Assembly (NCBI GenBank): GCA_031414695.1 | Contig: JANNWG010000017.1 | Span: 56,877-120,876 of the forward strand | From: UKL13-2 sp031414695 | GTDB lineage: Bacteria > Pseudomonadota > Gammaproteobacteria > Burkholderiales > Usitatibacteraceae | DNA: 64,000 bases | Direction: 5' to 3' | In this document: one piece after another, positions 35,857-44,383 of the stretch | Position numbering within the stretch: position 1 is the first letter of the stretch | Layout: every line of letters starts with the position of its first letter | The notes under the pieces: generated by a model | The model's input: the letters and a program-made list of their open reading frames with translations, nothing else | The model's database searches: none | Told to the model about the DNA's origin: nothing | Position numbers and translations under genes: made by a program

Positions 35857-36418
35857 TTTCAATACTTATCAAAAGAATCCGTTAGGGCAATTTGGTGTGC
35901 TTGCTACTATGTTTGCGACCATATCGCCTGTAAGCCAAGATGTAAATACGCCTGCACCAATGCCGCAAATTTGCACTTATTCCATCAAGGGTTCAGGTTC
36001 GTCCGCAACCCAACAACACTATTCTCAAAACTTGGCGTCCAGCATTTTTGCACCGAGTACGAATGATGCAGTTTTTTTGCAGCAAACGCTTAGCGAAATT
36101 AACCAAATGAGAGAGCTTCAAGATGATTGGGATAGCTACGGCTCGCAAAAACCATCAGCATTGGCGTTAGATATAATTGAAAGCCTCGCAAAGAAACTCT
36201 CCGTTTTTCCAATTCGCCCTAATACTAAAATCGGTTCAAATGCTGAGGCTGGTCTTTATTGGAAATCGGAACGCGGTTATGTGGACGTAAGTGTAGATGC
36301 TGACAAGAAATTTGTGATCTATCACGCTGATTCTGCACTAGATCCAATTTCCTACTACGAAGGACATGATTTCAATGAGGCGGTGCTGTTGCTCTCAAAT
36401 AAAGCCACAAGTATTTAG
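35849..36418 (+). CDS. Unknown protein with WDSYGSQKPS motif (second gene of the TIGR04255 set)
   Basis: The 189-residue protein's N-terminal half is polar and poorly structured. From about residue 90 it shows LRELQDDWDSYGSQKPSALAL-like spacing (residues EINQMRELQDDWDSYGS) and a later GLYWKSERGYVDVSVDADKKFVIYH (quoted in two parts). This pattern, a WDxxG motif followed by a beta region, occurs in many uncharacterised bacterial proteins. Translation is coupled to the TIGR04255 gene by an 8-base overlap. Confidence 0.65.
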   Translation: MTSFNTYQKNPLGQFGVLATMFATISPVSQDVNTPAPMPQICTYSIKGSGSSATQQHYSQNLASSIFAPSTNDAVFLQQTLSEINQMRELQDDWDSYGSQKPSALALDIIESLAKKLSVFPIRPNTKIGSNAEAGLYWKSERGYVDVSVDADKKFVIYHADSALDPISYYEGHDFNEAVLLLSNKATSI

Positions 36419-36426
36419 TTAACAAA

Positions 36427-36963
36427 ATGACTGATGAAGATAGTTGTAAAAAAACGCTATGTGATAAAAGTCTTGGCGTAAACCTTGTTAGTCATGTTGC
36501 AAATAGCTTCCCAGACTGCATGTGCGAAAACCACAGCGTGAGTAACGATTCAGTCGGCCCTGTCTGTGATAATGAATTTCTTATTCACCTAATCATGAGT
36601 CCTGTTGATGTTGATGAAATAACATCCGAACTCAAACCAGAAGTAAACCGAGAAGCAGCAACTCGGGGTATGTCTTGTTTTAGGATGGAAGCAATAAGTA
36701 ATTCCGAGTGCCACAGATTAGGTGCTCAACGTGAGTTACTTAAAAACAATAAACACAAGTATCAAGGTTTTGTTGCAATCAGAACGCGAGAAGTTCGTGG
36801 CCTCTTATCAGCGTCAAGCAAGGCTTATTGTGTATACGATACTGCGCTACCTGATGAAAAACGTCACTCTGACGTTATGTGTGCTCTGCGAGAAAAAGCA
36901 AAAATAAAAGAGTATCAAATCAAGCTGTGGGGACTAATGAACAACTCATACTACTCAAAATAG
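36427..36963 (+). CDS. Unknown protein, third gene of the TIGR04255 set
   Basis: The 178-residue protein begins eight bases after the previous stop. Residues 50-175 hold the conserved-looking part: FLIHLIMSPVDVDEI, then RGMSCFRMEAIS, and VRGLLSASSKAYCVYDTALP. It is rich in cysteine in the N-terminal third (CMCEN, VCDN). I do not recognise the family. Its constant spacing to the two upstream genes suggests one operon. Confidence 0.6.
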   Translation: MTDEDSCKKTLCDKSLGVNLVSHVANSFPDCMCENHSVSNDSVGPVCDNEFLIHLIMSPVDVDEITSELKPEVNREAATRGMSCFRMEAISNSECHRLGAQRELLKNNKHKYQGFVAIRTREVRGLLSASSKAYCVYDTALPDEKRHSDVMCALREKAKIKEYQIKLWGLMNNSYYSK

Positions 36964-37019
36964 TCACGTTTTTTATCAAAGTCAGTACGTCGAAGCTAGT
37001 TCTAGCTAGCAAAGATCGC

Positions 37020-37787
37020 TTAGTTGTTCATCTCCACCACCACCGGCGTATGATCCGACGGCCGCTCCCAGTGCCTAGGCAGCACATCAATCACTGACGC
37101 GACCGTTTTATCCGCTAAATTTTTCGTCACCAAAATATGATCAATCCGCATCCCCAAATTACGCTTGAAGCCATTCATACGGTAATCCCACCATGTGAAA
37201 CTTTTGTCCGCTTGTGGGAATAGGCGAAAGGTATCGGTGAGTCCTAAAGCGAGTAAGCCTTGGTAGTGTTCACGTTCGGCATCAGTGACTAAGACTTGCC
37301 CTGCCCATGCGGCGGGGTCGTGGACGTCGCGGTCTTCGGGGGCAATGTTGTAGTCGCCGAGTAAAGCGACATCGCCGTATTCGGCGATGGTTTTCGTCAT
37401 GTACTCGCGTAGCGCGGTGAGCCAGCTAAGTTTGTACTGATATTTATCCGAGTCCACGCTTTGGCCGTTAACGATATACACGTTCACCACGCGCACACCG
37501 TTGATGGTGGCGGCGATCACGCGCTTTTGTGGGTCATCAAAATTCGGCATGTCTTTTACGACATCTTCGGCGCGCGTACGCGAGAGGATCGCGACACCGT
37601 TGTAAGTTTTTTGGCCGTTGAATACCGCTTGATAGCCGATGTCTTCAATGGCGGCGAGTGGAAATTTTATGTCTTCTAATTTCAACTCTTGCAAGCAGAG
37701 TGCATCAACGGGATTTACCTTCAACCAATCAATGACGTGCGGTAGGCGAACGTTCAGTGAATTGACATTCCATGTGGCGATTTTCAT
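37020..37787 (-). CDS. xthA: Exodeoxyribonuclease III / AP endonuclease
   Basis: Endonuclease-exonuclease-phosphatase fold acting on abasic sites in DNA repair. The start at MKIATWNVNSLN is chosen because AGGA precedes it and upstream codons lie inside prlC. Motifs are LCLQELKL (catalytic Glu), GDYNIAPED and the C-terminal RPSDHTPVVVE (catalytic His). The length of about 255 residues fits. It follows prlC by seven bases. Confidence 0.94.
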   Translation of the reverse strand: MKIATWNVNSLNVRLPHVIDWLKVNPVDALCLQELKLEDIKFPLAAIEDIGYQAVFNGQKTYNGVAILSRTRAEDVVKDMPNFDDPQKRVIAATINGVRVVNVYIVNGQSVDSDKYQYKLSWLTALREYMTKTIAEYGDVALLGDYNIAPEDRDVHDPAAWAGQVLVTDAEREHYQGLLALGLTDTFRLFPQADKSFTWWDYRMNGFKRNLGMRIDHILVTKNLADKTVASVIDVLPRHWERPSDHTPVVVEMNN

Positions 37788-37794
37788 ATTAGTC

Positions 37795-39858
37795 CTAGGC
37801 AGCAATCTGCATATCGCTCATGCCTTGGTGGCGCAGCAAATGGGCGATTTCTGGTTTACGGCCGCGAAAGGCGATGAATGATTCCATCGCACTGCGACTG
37901 CCACCACGCGCTAAAATTTCATGACGAAAACGTGCGCCTGTTTCATTATTGAGCACGCCTGTTTCTTCGAAGGCGGCATAGGCATCCGCTGATAACACTT
38001 CCGCCCATTTGTAGCTGTAGTAGCCCGCTGCATAGCCGCCGCCGAATACATGGCTGAACGAATGCGTCATGCGATTGAAGTGCGGATAAGGCACCACCGC
38101 CACTTGTGCGCGCACGCGTTGGGCTAGTGCGTTGATGCTGATATTTGCCACATCAAAATCCGTGTGGGCAAACATATCGAGCAGCGCAAATTCAATTTGT
38201 CGTAGCGTGCCCATGCCGGATTGAAAATTTTTCGCTGCCAACATTTTGTCGAACAACGCACGTGGTAGCGGCGCGCCGGTTTCAACATGCGCAGTCATGT
38301 GCTGCAATACATCCCATTCCCAGCAAAAATTTTCCATAAATTGCGACGGCAATTCCACCGCATCCCACTCAACCCCGTTGATACCAGAGACCGATAATTC
38401 ATCCACTTCGGTTAGCAGCTGATGCAGGCCGTGACCAAATTCATGAAACAGCGTGATGACATCATCGTGGGTGAAAAGCGCAGGTGCGCCATCGACTGGA
38501 GGCGAAAAATTACATGTCATGTATGCCACTGGATGCTGCACTTTTTGATCCAGCTTACGGCGGTTAATCGCATCATCCATCCACGCACCGCCGCGCTTGG
38601 TTTCACGCGCATATAGATCAAAATAAAACTGCCCGATGATGTTATCAGCCGCGTCTTTGACGCTAAAAAATTTGACATCCTCGTGCCAAGTTTGGGCATC
38701 TGCCTTCGCAAATTTAACGCCATACAGTGACTCAACAACGCGAAATAAACCATTGATCACTTTATGTTCTGGGAAATATTGTTTAACCTCGTTATCTGAA
38801 AACGCATAGCGCTTTTCGCGGAGTTTTTCAGACACATAGGCCACGTCCCATGCGTTCACATCTGCCATATTGAGTTCTGTCTTTGCAAATTGCACGAGTG
38901 CTTGCCAATCAGCGGTTGCAGATGGTTTTGCTTTTGATGCCAATTCATTCAGAAAATTAATGACTTCCTGCGGGCTTTCTGCCATTTTTGCGGCAAGTGA
39001 GACTTCTGCGTAATTACTGTATCCAAGTAGTGCGGCGGACTCAGCACGTAAGGTCAAAATTTGCGAAATGACGACAGTGTTGTCGCCCGTTTCTTTATTT
39101 GACGAGCTGGATAATTCAGAGGCGCGCGTCACATAGGCGCGATACATGGTTTCGCGCAGTGGATGAAATGCTGCGTACTGCATCACTGGCACATATGAGG
39201 GTGCGTGCAGGCTAAAGCGCCAGCCGGACGCGTCACTTTTTTCGTGCGCTTTTAAATACAACTCACGCGCCGCGCTCACCACATCGTCTGGCAAGCCCGC
39301 GAGCTGATGCGCTTCTGTCACCACATGTGTAAAGCCATTGGTCGCATCGAGCACGTTGTCATTAAAGGAGGACATGAGCGTAGATAGAGCAGCTTTTATT
39401 TCTTTGAAGCGATTTTTTTCGTTAGCGGCTAGCTCTGCACCACCAAGTCGGAAACCGCGAATTTCATTATCAAGCACCTTATTCTGCGTGCTTTTTAAGC
39501 CAAAATTGCTTGAAGTAGCACGTATTTGCTTGTATTTTGCAAATAGCACATCGTTTTGAGAAAGCCCCGTCCAAAATTGTGTGACCGTTGGCAATAGCGA
39601 TGTATAGACCTCACGTAATTCTGGTGAATTATTCACCGCATTCAAATGCGACACCATGCCCCATGCGCGCGATATTTTTTCGGTCACATCATCAATCGGC
39701 GTGACCACGTTATTCCACGTAGGCTCATTCTTGTCATTGAGCACATTCGCAATAGCCGCCTCTGCATCACTGATAAGTTGCGTTATCGCAGGTGCTACTG
39801 ACTCAGGCGTGAATGATTGAAATTGCGGTAACGAAGAAAAATTGAGTAGTGGGTTCAT
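37795..39858 (-). CDS. prlC: Oligopeptidase A (M3 family)
   Basis: Cytoplasmic zinc oligopeptidase that degrades signal peptides and short peptides. Starting at MNPLLNFSSLPQF the protein is 687 residues, the family length. The zinc motif is FHEFGHGLHQLL (near residue 460), with the third ligand in SGINGVEWDAVELPSQFMEN. An ATG 15 bases upstream is also possible. It probably forms one transcript with xthA. Confidence 0.95.
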   Translation of the reverse strand: MNPLLNFSSLPQFQSFTPESVAPAITQLISDAEAAIANVLNDKNEPTWNNVVTPIDDVTEKISRAWGMVSHLNAVNNSPELREVYTSLLPTVTQFWTGLSQNDVLFAKYKQIRATSSNFGLKSTQNKVLDNEIRGFRLGGAELAANEKNRFKEIKAALSTLMSSFNDNVLDATNGFTHVVTEAHQLAGLPDDVVSAARELYLKAHEKSDASGWRFSLHAPSYVPVMQYAAFHPLRETMYRAYVTRASELSSSSNKETGDNTVVISQILTLRAESAALLGYSNYAEVSLAAKMAESPQEVINFLNELASKAKPSATADWQALVQFAKTELNMADVNAWDVAYVSEKLREKRYAFSDNEVKQYFPEHKVINGLFRVVESLYGVKFAKADAQTWHEDVKFFSVKDAADNIIGQFYFDLYARETKRGGAWMDDAINRRKLDQKVQHPVAYMTCNFSPPVDGAPALFTHDDVITLFHEFGHGLHQLLTEVDELSVSGINGVEWDAVELPSQFMENFCWEWDVLQHMTAHVETGAPLPRALFDKMLAAKNFQSGMGTLRQIEFALLDMFAHTDFDVANISINALAQRVRAQVAVVPYPHFNRMTHSFSHVFGGGYAAGYYSYKWAEVLSADAYAAFEETGVLNNETGARFRHEILARGGSRSAMESFIAFRGRKPEIAHLLRHQGMSDMQIAA

Positions 39859-39897
39859 GAGCGTTCTTAGCAACTATTGATTACGAAATAGCAGCAT

Positions 39898-40161
39898 TTA
39901 AATGTGCTGAGTTATATTGCAGTTAACAGTTTTAACTGCATCAATGTATAGGGTGTCAGGACAAATATCTTGCTCATTTGGCCAAACAACAGTGCCACTC
40001 ACTACGCTAACACGCTGGAAATAATGAGTGTCGCGTAGCTCCTTAAACACACCGAAATTAAGGAGCGGCGTACAGTCATAAATGCCCTCTTCACCATTTG
40101 CAAAGCAAAGTGAAATTTTATAATTGTCTAGTGGCTTAACGGCAGTTAGTCTTGGGTTCAT
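39898..40161 (-). CDS. DUF2442 protein
   Basis: This 87-residue protein of the DUF2442 family begins MNPRLTAVKPLDNYKISLCFANGEEG (first 20 residues shown by family match) and contains VVWPNEQDICPDTLY. It is nine bases after the DUF4160 gene. Such pairs are commonly predicted as toxin-antitoxin modules, but this is not established for this member. Confidence 0.8.
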   Translation of the reverse strand: MNPRLTAVKPLDNYKISLCFANGEEGIYDCTPLLNFGVFKELRDTHYFQRVSVVSGTVVWPNEQDICPDTLYIDAVKTVNCNITQHI

Positions 40162-40170
40162 GTTTGTTCA

Positions 40171-40446
40171 TTATCTTAGGGGTTCGATTTTGTAAGGATG
40201 TTGACCTGAAACTGCTAATTGCCAATCTGCCATCAATTCATCTTTGTGTAGTTCAATCCAAGCATGTAGCAGTTTTATCTTTGCTGCGGGTATTCCACCT
40301 TCGATGATATCGCCATCAGGTATCGCTACAATAACTTCTTGACCCGAATATACGGCATGAATATGCGGTGATTTATGTTGTTTGTTATCCAAAAAATACA
40401 TGTAAACAATGATTCCATAAAACATTGAAATAGCAGGCCTTTTCAA
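40171..40446 (-). CDS. DUF4160 protein
   Basis: This 91-residue protein of the DUF4160 family has the typical ISMFYGIIVYMYF start, then HKSPHIHAVYSGQEV and LLHAWIELHKDELMADW. It forms a pair with the DUF2442 gene. The 99-bp space after pyrC' and before it on the other side holds no feature I can name. Confidence 0.82.
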   Translation of the reverse strand: MKRPAISMFYGIIVYMYFLDNKQHKSPHIHAVYSGQEVIVAIPDGDIIEGGIPAAKIKLLHAWIELHKDELMADWQLAVSGQHPYKIEPLR

Positions 40447-40545
40447 GTCCTTAGATTTGAGGTAGAAGGTAACAAAATGTTAAACCAATGAATAACGAAT
40501 TGTTTTTAGATATCCTCGACAAGTCCACCGCGAAATTACACATTA

Positions 40546-41820
40546 TTAGGCTTGATAAACAATCCGCCCCGCACAAATAGTGTGCGTGACTTTGCCCTGT
40601 AATTCTCGCGATAGATATGGCGTATTTTTACCGAGCGAAACAATTGTCTCGCGCGTTACCGCCCAAAAAGCTCTCGGGTCAAATATACAAATATCTGCTG
40701 GAGCATTCACGCTCAGTCGACCTTGCGTTTTATTTAAAACATTCGCGGGGTGTGTGGTGATGCGCGCAAGTGCTTGCGCGAGCGGTACATTTGCGTGTTC
40801 TGCCCATTTGAGGGTAAGTGGTAGCAACATTTCTAATGCCGATGCGCCCGGTGTGGCCTCTGCAAAGGGCACATTTTTTTCATCATCGTCTGTTGGTGTG
40901 TGATCCGAACATATTGCATCAATAGTGCCATCAATCACGGCCGCACCCAATGCATCGCGGTCTTGTGGGGAACGCAATGGGGGCGAGAAACGATACTGCG
41001 AATCAAAATAACCAATATCACGATCCGTTAATAACAAATGATGTATGCCGACATCACAACTTAGCGCCAAACCTTCTGCTTTGCATTGGCGCACCATTGC
41101 CGCGCCTGCCGCCGATGACAGTCTTGCCAAATGCACCCGCGCGCCAGTTTCACGCATGAGCGTGGCGATAGTGGCAATGGCGACCGTCTCGGCACTCACC
41201 GGAATACCAGCCAAACCAAGTCGCGTCGCGACTTCGCCATCGTGGGCAATACCGCCACGCGCTAAATGTGCATCTTCTGGTCGCAACCATACGGTGAAAC
41301 CATAAGTGGCGGCATACTGCATCGCGCGATACAGGACTGCGGTATCAATGATGGGTTTATCGGCTTGAAAAAACCCGATGCAACCTGCTTCGGTTAATTC
41401 CAACATCTCGGATAATTTTTCGCCGCGCAAACCTGCCGTGAGCGCACCTAACGGATAAATGCGCGCTTGATTGAGCGTCCAGCCGCGACGCTTTAACATT
41501 TCCACCAAGCCCGGTTCATCTAAGACTGGCTCCGTATCCGGTGGGCAGACTAATGTAGTTACACCGCCAGCAGATGCTGCCATCAATTCAGTTTCCAGCG
41601 TGGCTTTATGTTCATAGCCAGGCTCGCGTAGTCTGGCACTTAAATCCACTAAGCCAGGGGCGACTATTTTGCCTGCCGCATCAATAATTTTGTCTGCAAC
41701 AAAGCCTTCGAACGCCGCGCCAATACTTGTGATGCGGTCATCAGTGATATAAATATTGGTACGCTCATCGCGCCCGGTGGCGGGGTCAACCACACGGCCA
41801 TTTCTGATTTCTAATTTCAT
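40546..41820 (-). CDS. pyrC': Dihydroorotase-like PyrC' (probably catalytically inactive)
   Basis: Amidohydrolase homologous to dihydroorotase, 424 residues. Active class I enzymes have an HxH zinc motif in a PGxxDxHxHxREPG stretch. Here it reads PGLVDLSARLREPG, so the metal-binding histidines are lost, while CSDHTPTDDDEK is kept. In Pseudomonas and related bacteria such PyrC' proteins are inactive and form a complex with PyrB. It overlaps pyrB by four bases, so the same role is likely. A working dihydroorotase should be encoded elsewhere. Confidence 0.88.
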   Translation of the reverse strand: MKLEIRNGRVVDPATGRDERTNIYITDDRITSIGAAFEGFVADKIIDAAGKIVAPGLVDLSARLREPGYEHKATLETELMAASAGGVTTLVCPPDTEPVLDEPGLVEMLKRRGWTLNQARIYPLGALTAGLRGEKLSEMLELTEAGCIGFFQADKPIIDTAVLYRAMQYAATYGFTVWLRPEDAHLARGGIAHDGEVATRLGLAGIPVSAETVAIATIATLMRETGARVHLARLSSAAGAAMVRQCKAEGLALSCDVGIHHLLLTDRDIGYFDSQYRFSPPLRSPQDRDALGAAVIDGTIDAICSDHTPTDDDEKNVPFAEATPGASALEMLLPLTLKWAEHANVPLAQALARITTHPANVLNKTQGRLSVNAPADICIFDPRAFWAVTRETIVSLGKNTPYLSRELQGKVTHTICAGRIVYQA

Positions 41821-42800
41821 TCCGCACCTCCTGCCGCATGATGACCACTGACCATCGACATCACCGCCATGCGCACCGCGATGCCAAATGTGACCTGCGG
41901 CAGAATCACTGCTTGCCTACCATCAGCGATGCTGGATTCAATCTCCACACCACGATTCATCGGCCCTGGATGCATCACGATGGCATCCGGTTTCGCCCGC
42001 GAAAGTTTTTCTGCTGTGAGACCGTAGCTTTTATAAAACTCCTGCGCGCTTGGTAGTAGTGGGCCTTCCATGCGTTCGTTTTGTAGCCGCAACATCATCA
42101 CCACATCCACGCCTTCTAGTCCTCGCTTCATGTCGTGGTGCACTGATACACCCAGTCTGGCGCAGTCAGTCGGTATCAATGTTTTCGGGCCCACCACCCG
42201 CACATCGGGGCAGCCCAGTGTGGTTAACGCATGTATGCCGGAGCGCGCCACGCGAGAATGCAAAATATCGCCAACAATGGCCACGCTTAAATTGTGAAAT
42301 TGTTTTTTGTAGTGACGTATCGTGTACATATCAAGTAAGCCCTGCGTCGGATGCGCATGGCGGCCGTCGCCAGCGTTAATCACGGCGATATTGGGTCTGA
42401 CACGATTGACGTGTTGTGCAATTAAATGCGCCGCCCCTGATTGCGCGTGACGCACCACAAACATATCCGCATCCATCGCCGCAAGGTTGTCGATGGTATC
42501 AATCAGCGACTCGCCTTTTGATGTGGAAGACGCATTGATATTGAGATTAATCACATCCGCCGAGAGTCGTTTAGCTGCGATTTCAAAGGTGGTGCGCGTG
42601 CGAGTGGAATTTTCAAAAAAAAGATTAAAGACGGATTTACCGCGTAGCAGAGGCACTTTTTTCACATCACGATCACCGACCGAGACAAATTGATCAGCGG
42701 TTGCAAGAATATTTTCAATGATTGTCTTGGATAAGCCCTCTGTGGTGAGCAGGTGTCTAAGCTTTTTATCCGAGGTCAATTGTGGGTTTGTCGTTAGCAT
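41817..42800 (-). CDS. pyrB: Aspartate carbamoyltransferase catalytic chain
   Basis: Forms carbamoyl-aspartate, the first committed step in pyrimidine synthesis. The 327-residue protein has FFENSTRTRTTFE (carbamoyl-phosphate site), HPTQGLLDMYT and the aspartate-side HPGPMNRGVEI. It lies seven bases after pyrR. Pairing with the inactive PyrC' suggests the dodecameric ATCase of the Pseudomonas type. Confidence 0.96.
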   Translation of the reverse strand: MLTTNPQLTSDKKLRHLLTTEGLSKTIIENILATADQFVSVGDRDVKKVPLLRGKSVFNLFFENSTRTRTTFEIAAKRLSADVINLNINASSTSKGESLIDTIDNLAAMDADMFVVRHAQSGAAHLIAQHVNRVRPNIAVINAGDGRHAHPTQGLLDMYTIRHYKKQFHNLSVAIVGDILHSRVARSGIHALTTLGCPDVRVVGPKTLIPTDCARLGVSVHHDMKRGLEGVDVVMMLRLQNERMEGPLLPSAQEFYKSYGLTAEKLSRAKPDAIVMHPGPMNRGVEIESSIADGRQAVILPQVTFGIAVRMAVMSMVSGHHAAGGAE

Positions 42801-42806
42801 ATGCGT

Positions 42807-43289
42807 TCAACCTTCCTGAATGTTAAATCGCAGCTGATTGTTGTGTTGGCCTAGCGTTAAGCGCTGCGCTATTTCCAGCGGCATCACCATCGCCACATGA
42901 TTTGCCTCTATCGGCAACTCGCGACCGCCCCTGTCAATTAGCACAGCAAGTGACACCGATTGCGGGCGACCAAAATCGAAAAGCTCATTCATCGCGGCGC
43001 GTATTGTGCGGCCAGTTTGCAACACATCATCAACCAGCAAGATATGTTTGCCATCAACAGCAAATGGAATATCGGTGCTTTTAGTTTGCGGATGCAGGCC
43101 ACGGCGCGTGAAATCATCGCGGTGCAGCGTAGCGGCAAGTGTGCCGTATTGGGTCAAACCAAAGCGCGCTACTAGCCTAGCGGCCAGCCACGCACCACCA
43201 GTATGAATGCCGATGATTTCGGTGTTATCGCTGAGCGTGCCGATTTTCTCTACCAGCACATCAATTAATTTTTCGGCATCAAGCTGCAT
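42807..43289 (-). CDS. pyrR: PyrR bifunctional regulator / uracil phosphoribosyltransferase-like
   Basis: The 160-residue phosphoribosyltransferase fold has the PRPP motif LLVDDVLQTGRTIRAAM. In other bacteria PyrR controls pyr mRNA and converts uracil to UMP. The start overlaps ruvX by 11 bases. No pyr attenuator was searched for beyond this reading. Confidence 0.9.
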   Translation of the reverse strand: MQLDAEKLIDVLVEKIGTLSDNTEIIGIHTGGAWLAARLVARFGLTQYGTLAATLHRDDFTRRGLHPQTKSTDIPFAVDGKHILLVDDVLQTGRTIRAAMNELFDFGRPQSVSLAVLIDRGGRELPIEANHVAMVMPLEIAQRLTLGQHNNQLRFNIQEG

Positions 43290-43743
43290 GACTATCTTTC
43301 TGCTGATTTAGTGGGTCATCAAACCAAGATTGCAAAATAACTTGGGCGGCGACGGCGTCTATGGTGGCTTTTTGGGCGCGCCCGCTAATGCCACGCGCAT
43401 TCAGGGTAGATGCGGCAGCAGCAGACGTTAAGTATTCATCCACAAACGCCACCGGTATTTTGAAATTTTCAGTTAAGCGGTTCGCAAATTTGCGCACTAA
43501 ATTTGTCATGGCGTGAGTTTCACCGTTCAAATGCGTCGGCGCGCCCACCACAAACTGTTGGGGCTGCCATTCTTTGACGAGGGCGCCGATTGCCGCTAGC
43601 CGATCAAGATTAGATTCCGCATGAATCGTCGTCACGGCGGAGGCCACACCAATCGCCAGATTGCCAACCGCCACACCGATACGCTTCTCACCAAAATCAA
43701 AGCACATCACGGTAGCGTGCGTAGGTAGCAAACTGCGCAACAT
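43279..43743 (-). CDS. ruvX: Putative pre-16S rRNA nuclease (YqgF/RuvX)
   Basis: RNase H-fold protein of 154 residues. The first acidic motif is CFDFGEKRIGVAVGN. FVVGAPTHLNGE and FVDEYLTS follow, and the last aspartate lies in IDAVAAQVILQ. E. coli YqgF matures the 5' end of 16S rRNA. It starts one base after algH ends, so the genes are coupled. Confidence 0.92.
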   Translation of the reverse strand: MLRSLLPTHATVMCFDFGEKRIGVAVGNLAIGVASAVTTIHAESNLDRLAAIGALVKEWQPQQFVVGAPTHLNGETHAMTNLVRKFANRLTENFKIPVAFVDEYLTSAAAASTLNARGISGRAQKATIDAVAAQVILQSWFDDPLNQQKDSHAA

Positions 43744-43744
43744 A

Positions 43745-44305
43745 CTAAGCGTGACCTACAGTGCTAGAAAGCATTTCAGGTCGCACCCCCAGTTTTGATA
43801 ACGCGGCGCTGAATTTCTCATCGTCAGGCAGGTCAAAAATTAAATGCTTATCCGCTGCCACCACTAGCCAGCCATTTTGTTTAATCTCATCTTCGAGCTG
43901 TCCCGCCTCCCAGCCTGCGTAGCCAAGCGTGACAATGATGTTGTCGGGCCCGGTGCCGTCTGCAATGGCTTCCAAAATATCTTTGGAGGTTGTCATGCCA
44001 ATGTCGTCATCAATTTTTAATGTCGATTTCCAATCGCCAAGCGGCTGATGTAGCACAAAGCCGCATTCGATTTTGACAGGGCCACCAAAGTGAACTGGAT
44101 TTTCGCTGATCGCAGGATCATCGAGCGCAATACTGCACTGTTGAAACAAATGACCGATGCTGATGTCGGTAGGCTTATTGACGACTAAGCCAATCGCGCC
44201 ACGTTCTGAATGCTCACAAATATAGGTAAGCGTTTTAGCAAAATGTGGATCAACCATGCCTGGCATGGCGATTAAAAAGTGGTGGGTGAAATTAGTGGTC
44301 TGCAC
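43745..44305 (-). CDS. algH: AlgH/YqgE family protein
   Basis: This 186-residue protein of the UPF0301 (AlgH/YqgE) family is recognisable by FLIAMPGMVDPHFAKTLTYICEH and GAIGLVVNKPTDI. The function is not settled; the gene next to ruvX is a conserved arrangement. It heads the algH-ruvX-pyrR-pyrB-pyrC' run and is divergent from the photolyase. Confidence 0.92.
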   Translation of the reverse strand: MQTTNFTHHFLIAMPGMVDPHFAKTLTYICEHSERGAIGLVVNKPTDISIGHLFQQCSIALDDPAISENPVHFGGPVKIECGFVLHQPLGDWKSTLKIDDDIGMTTSKDILEAIADGTGPDNIIVTLGYAGWEAGQLEDEIKQNGWLVVAADKHLIFDLPDDEKFSAALSKLGVRPEMLSSTVGHA

Positions 44306-44383
44306 AAATTAAAGATTTTACGCGAATCAATGCAAACACGCTATCGTCGTCGCTATTGTCGTTTTCCACGCTATTATTTCGCT

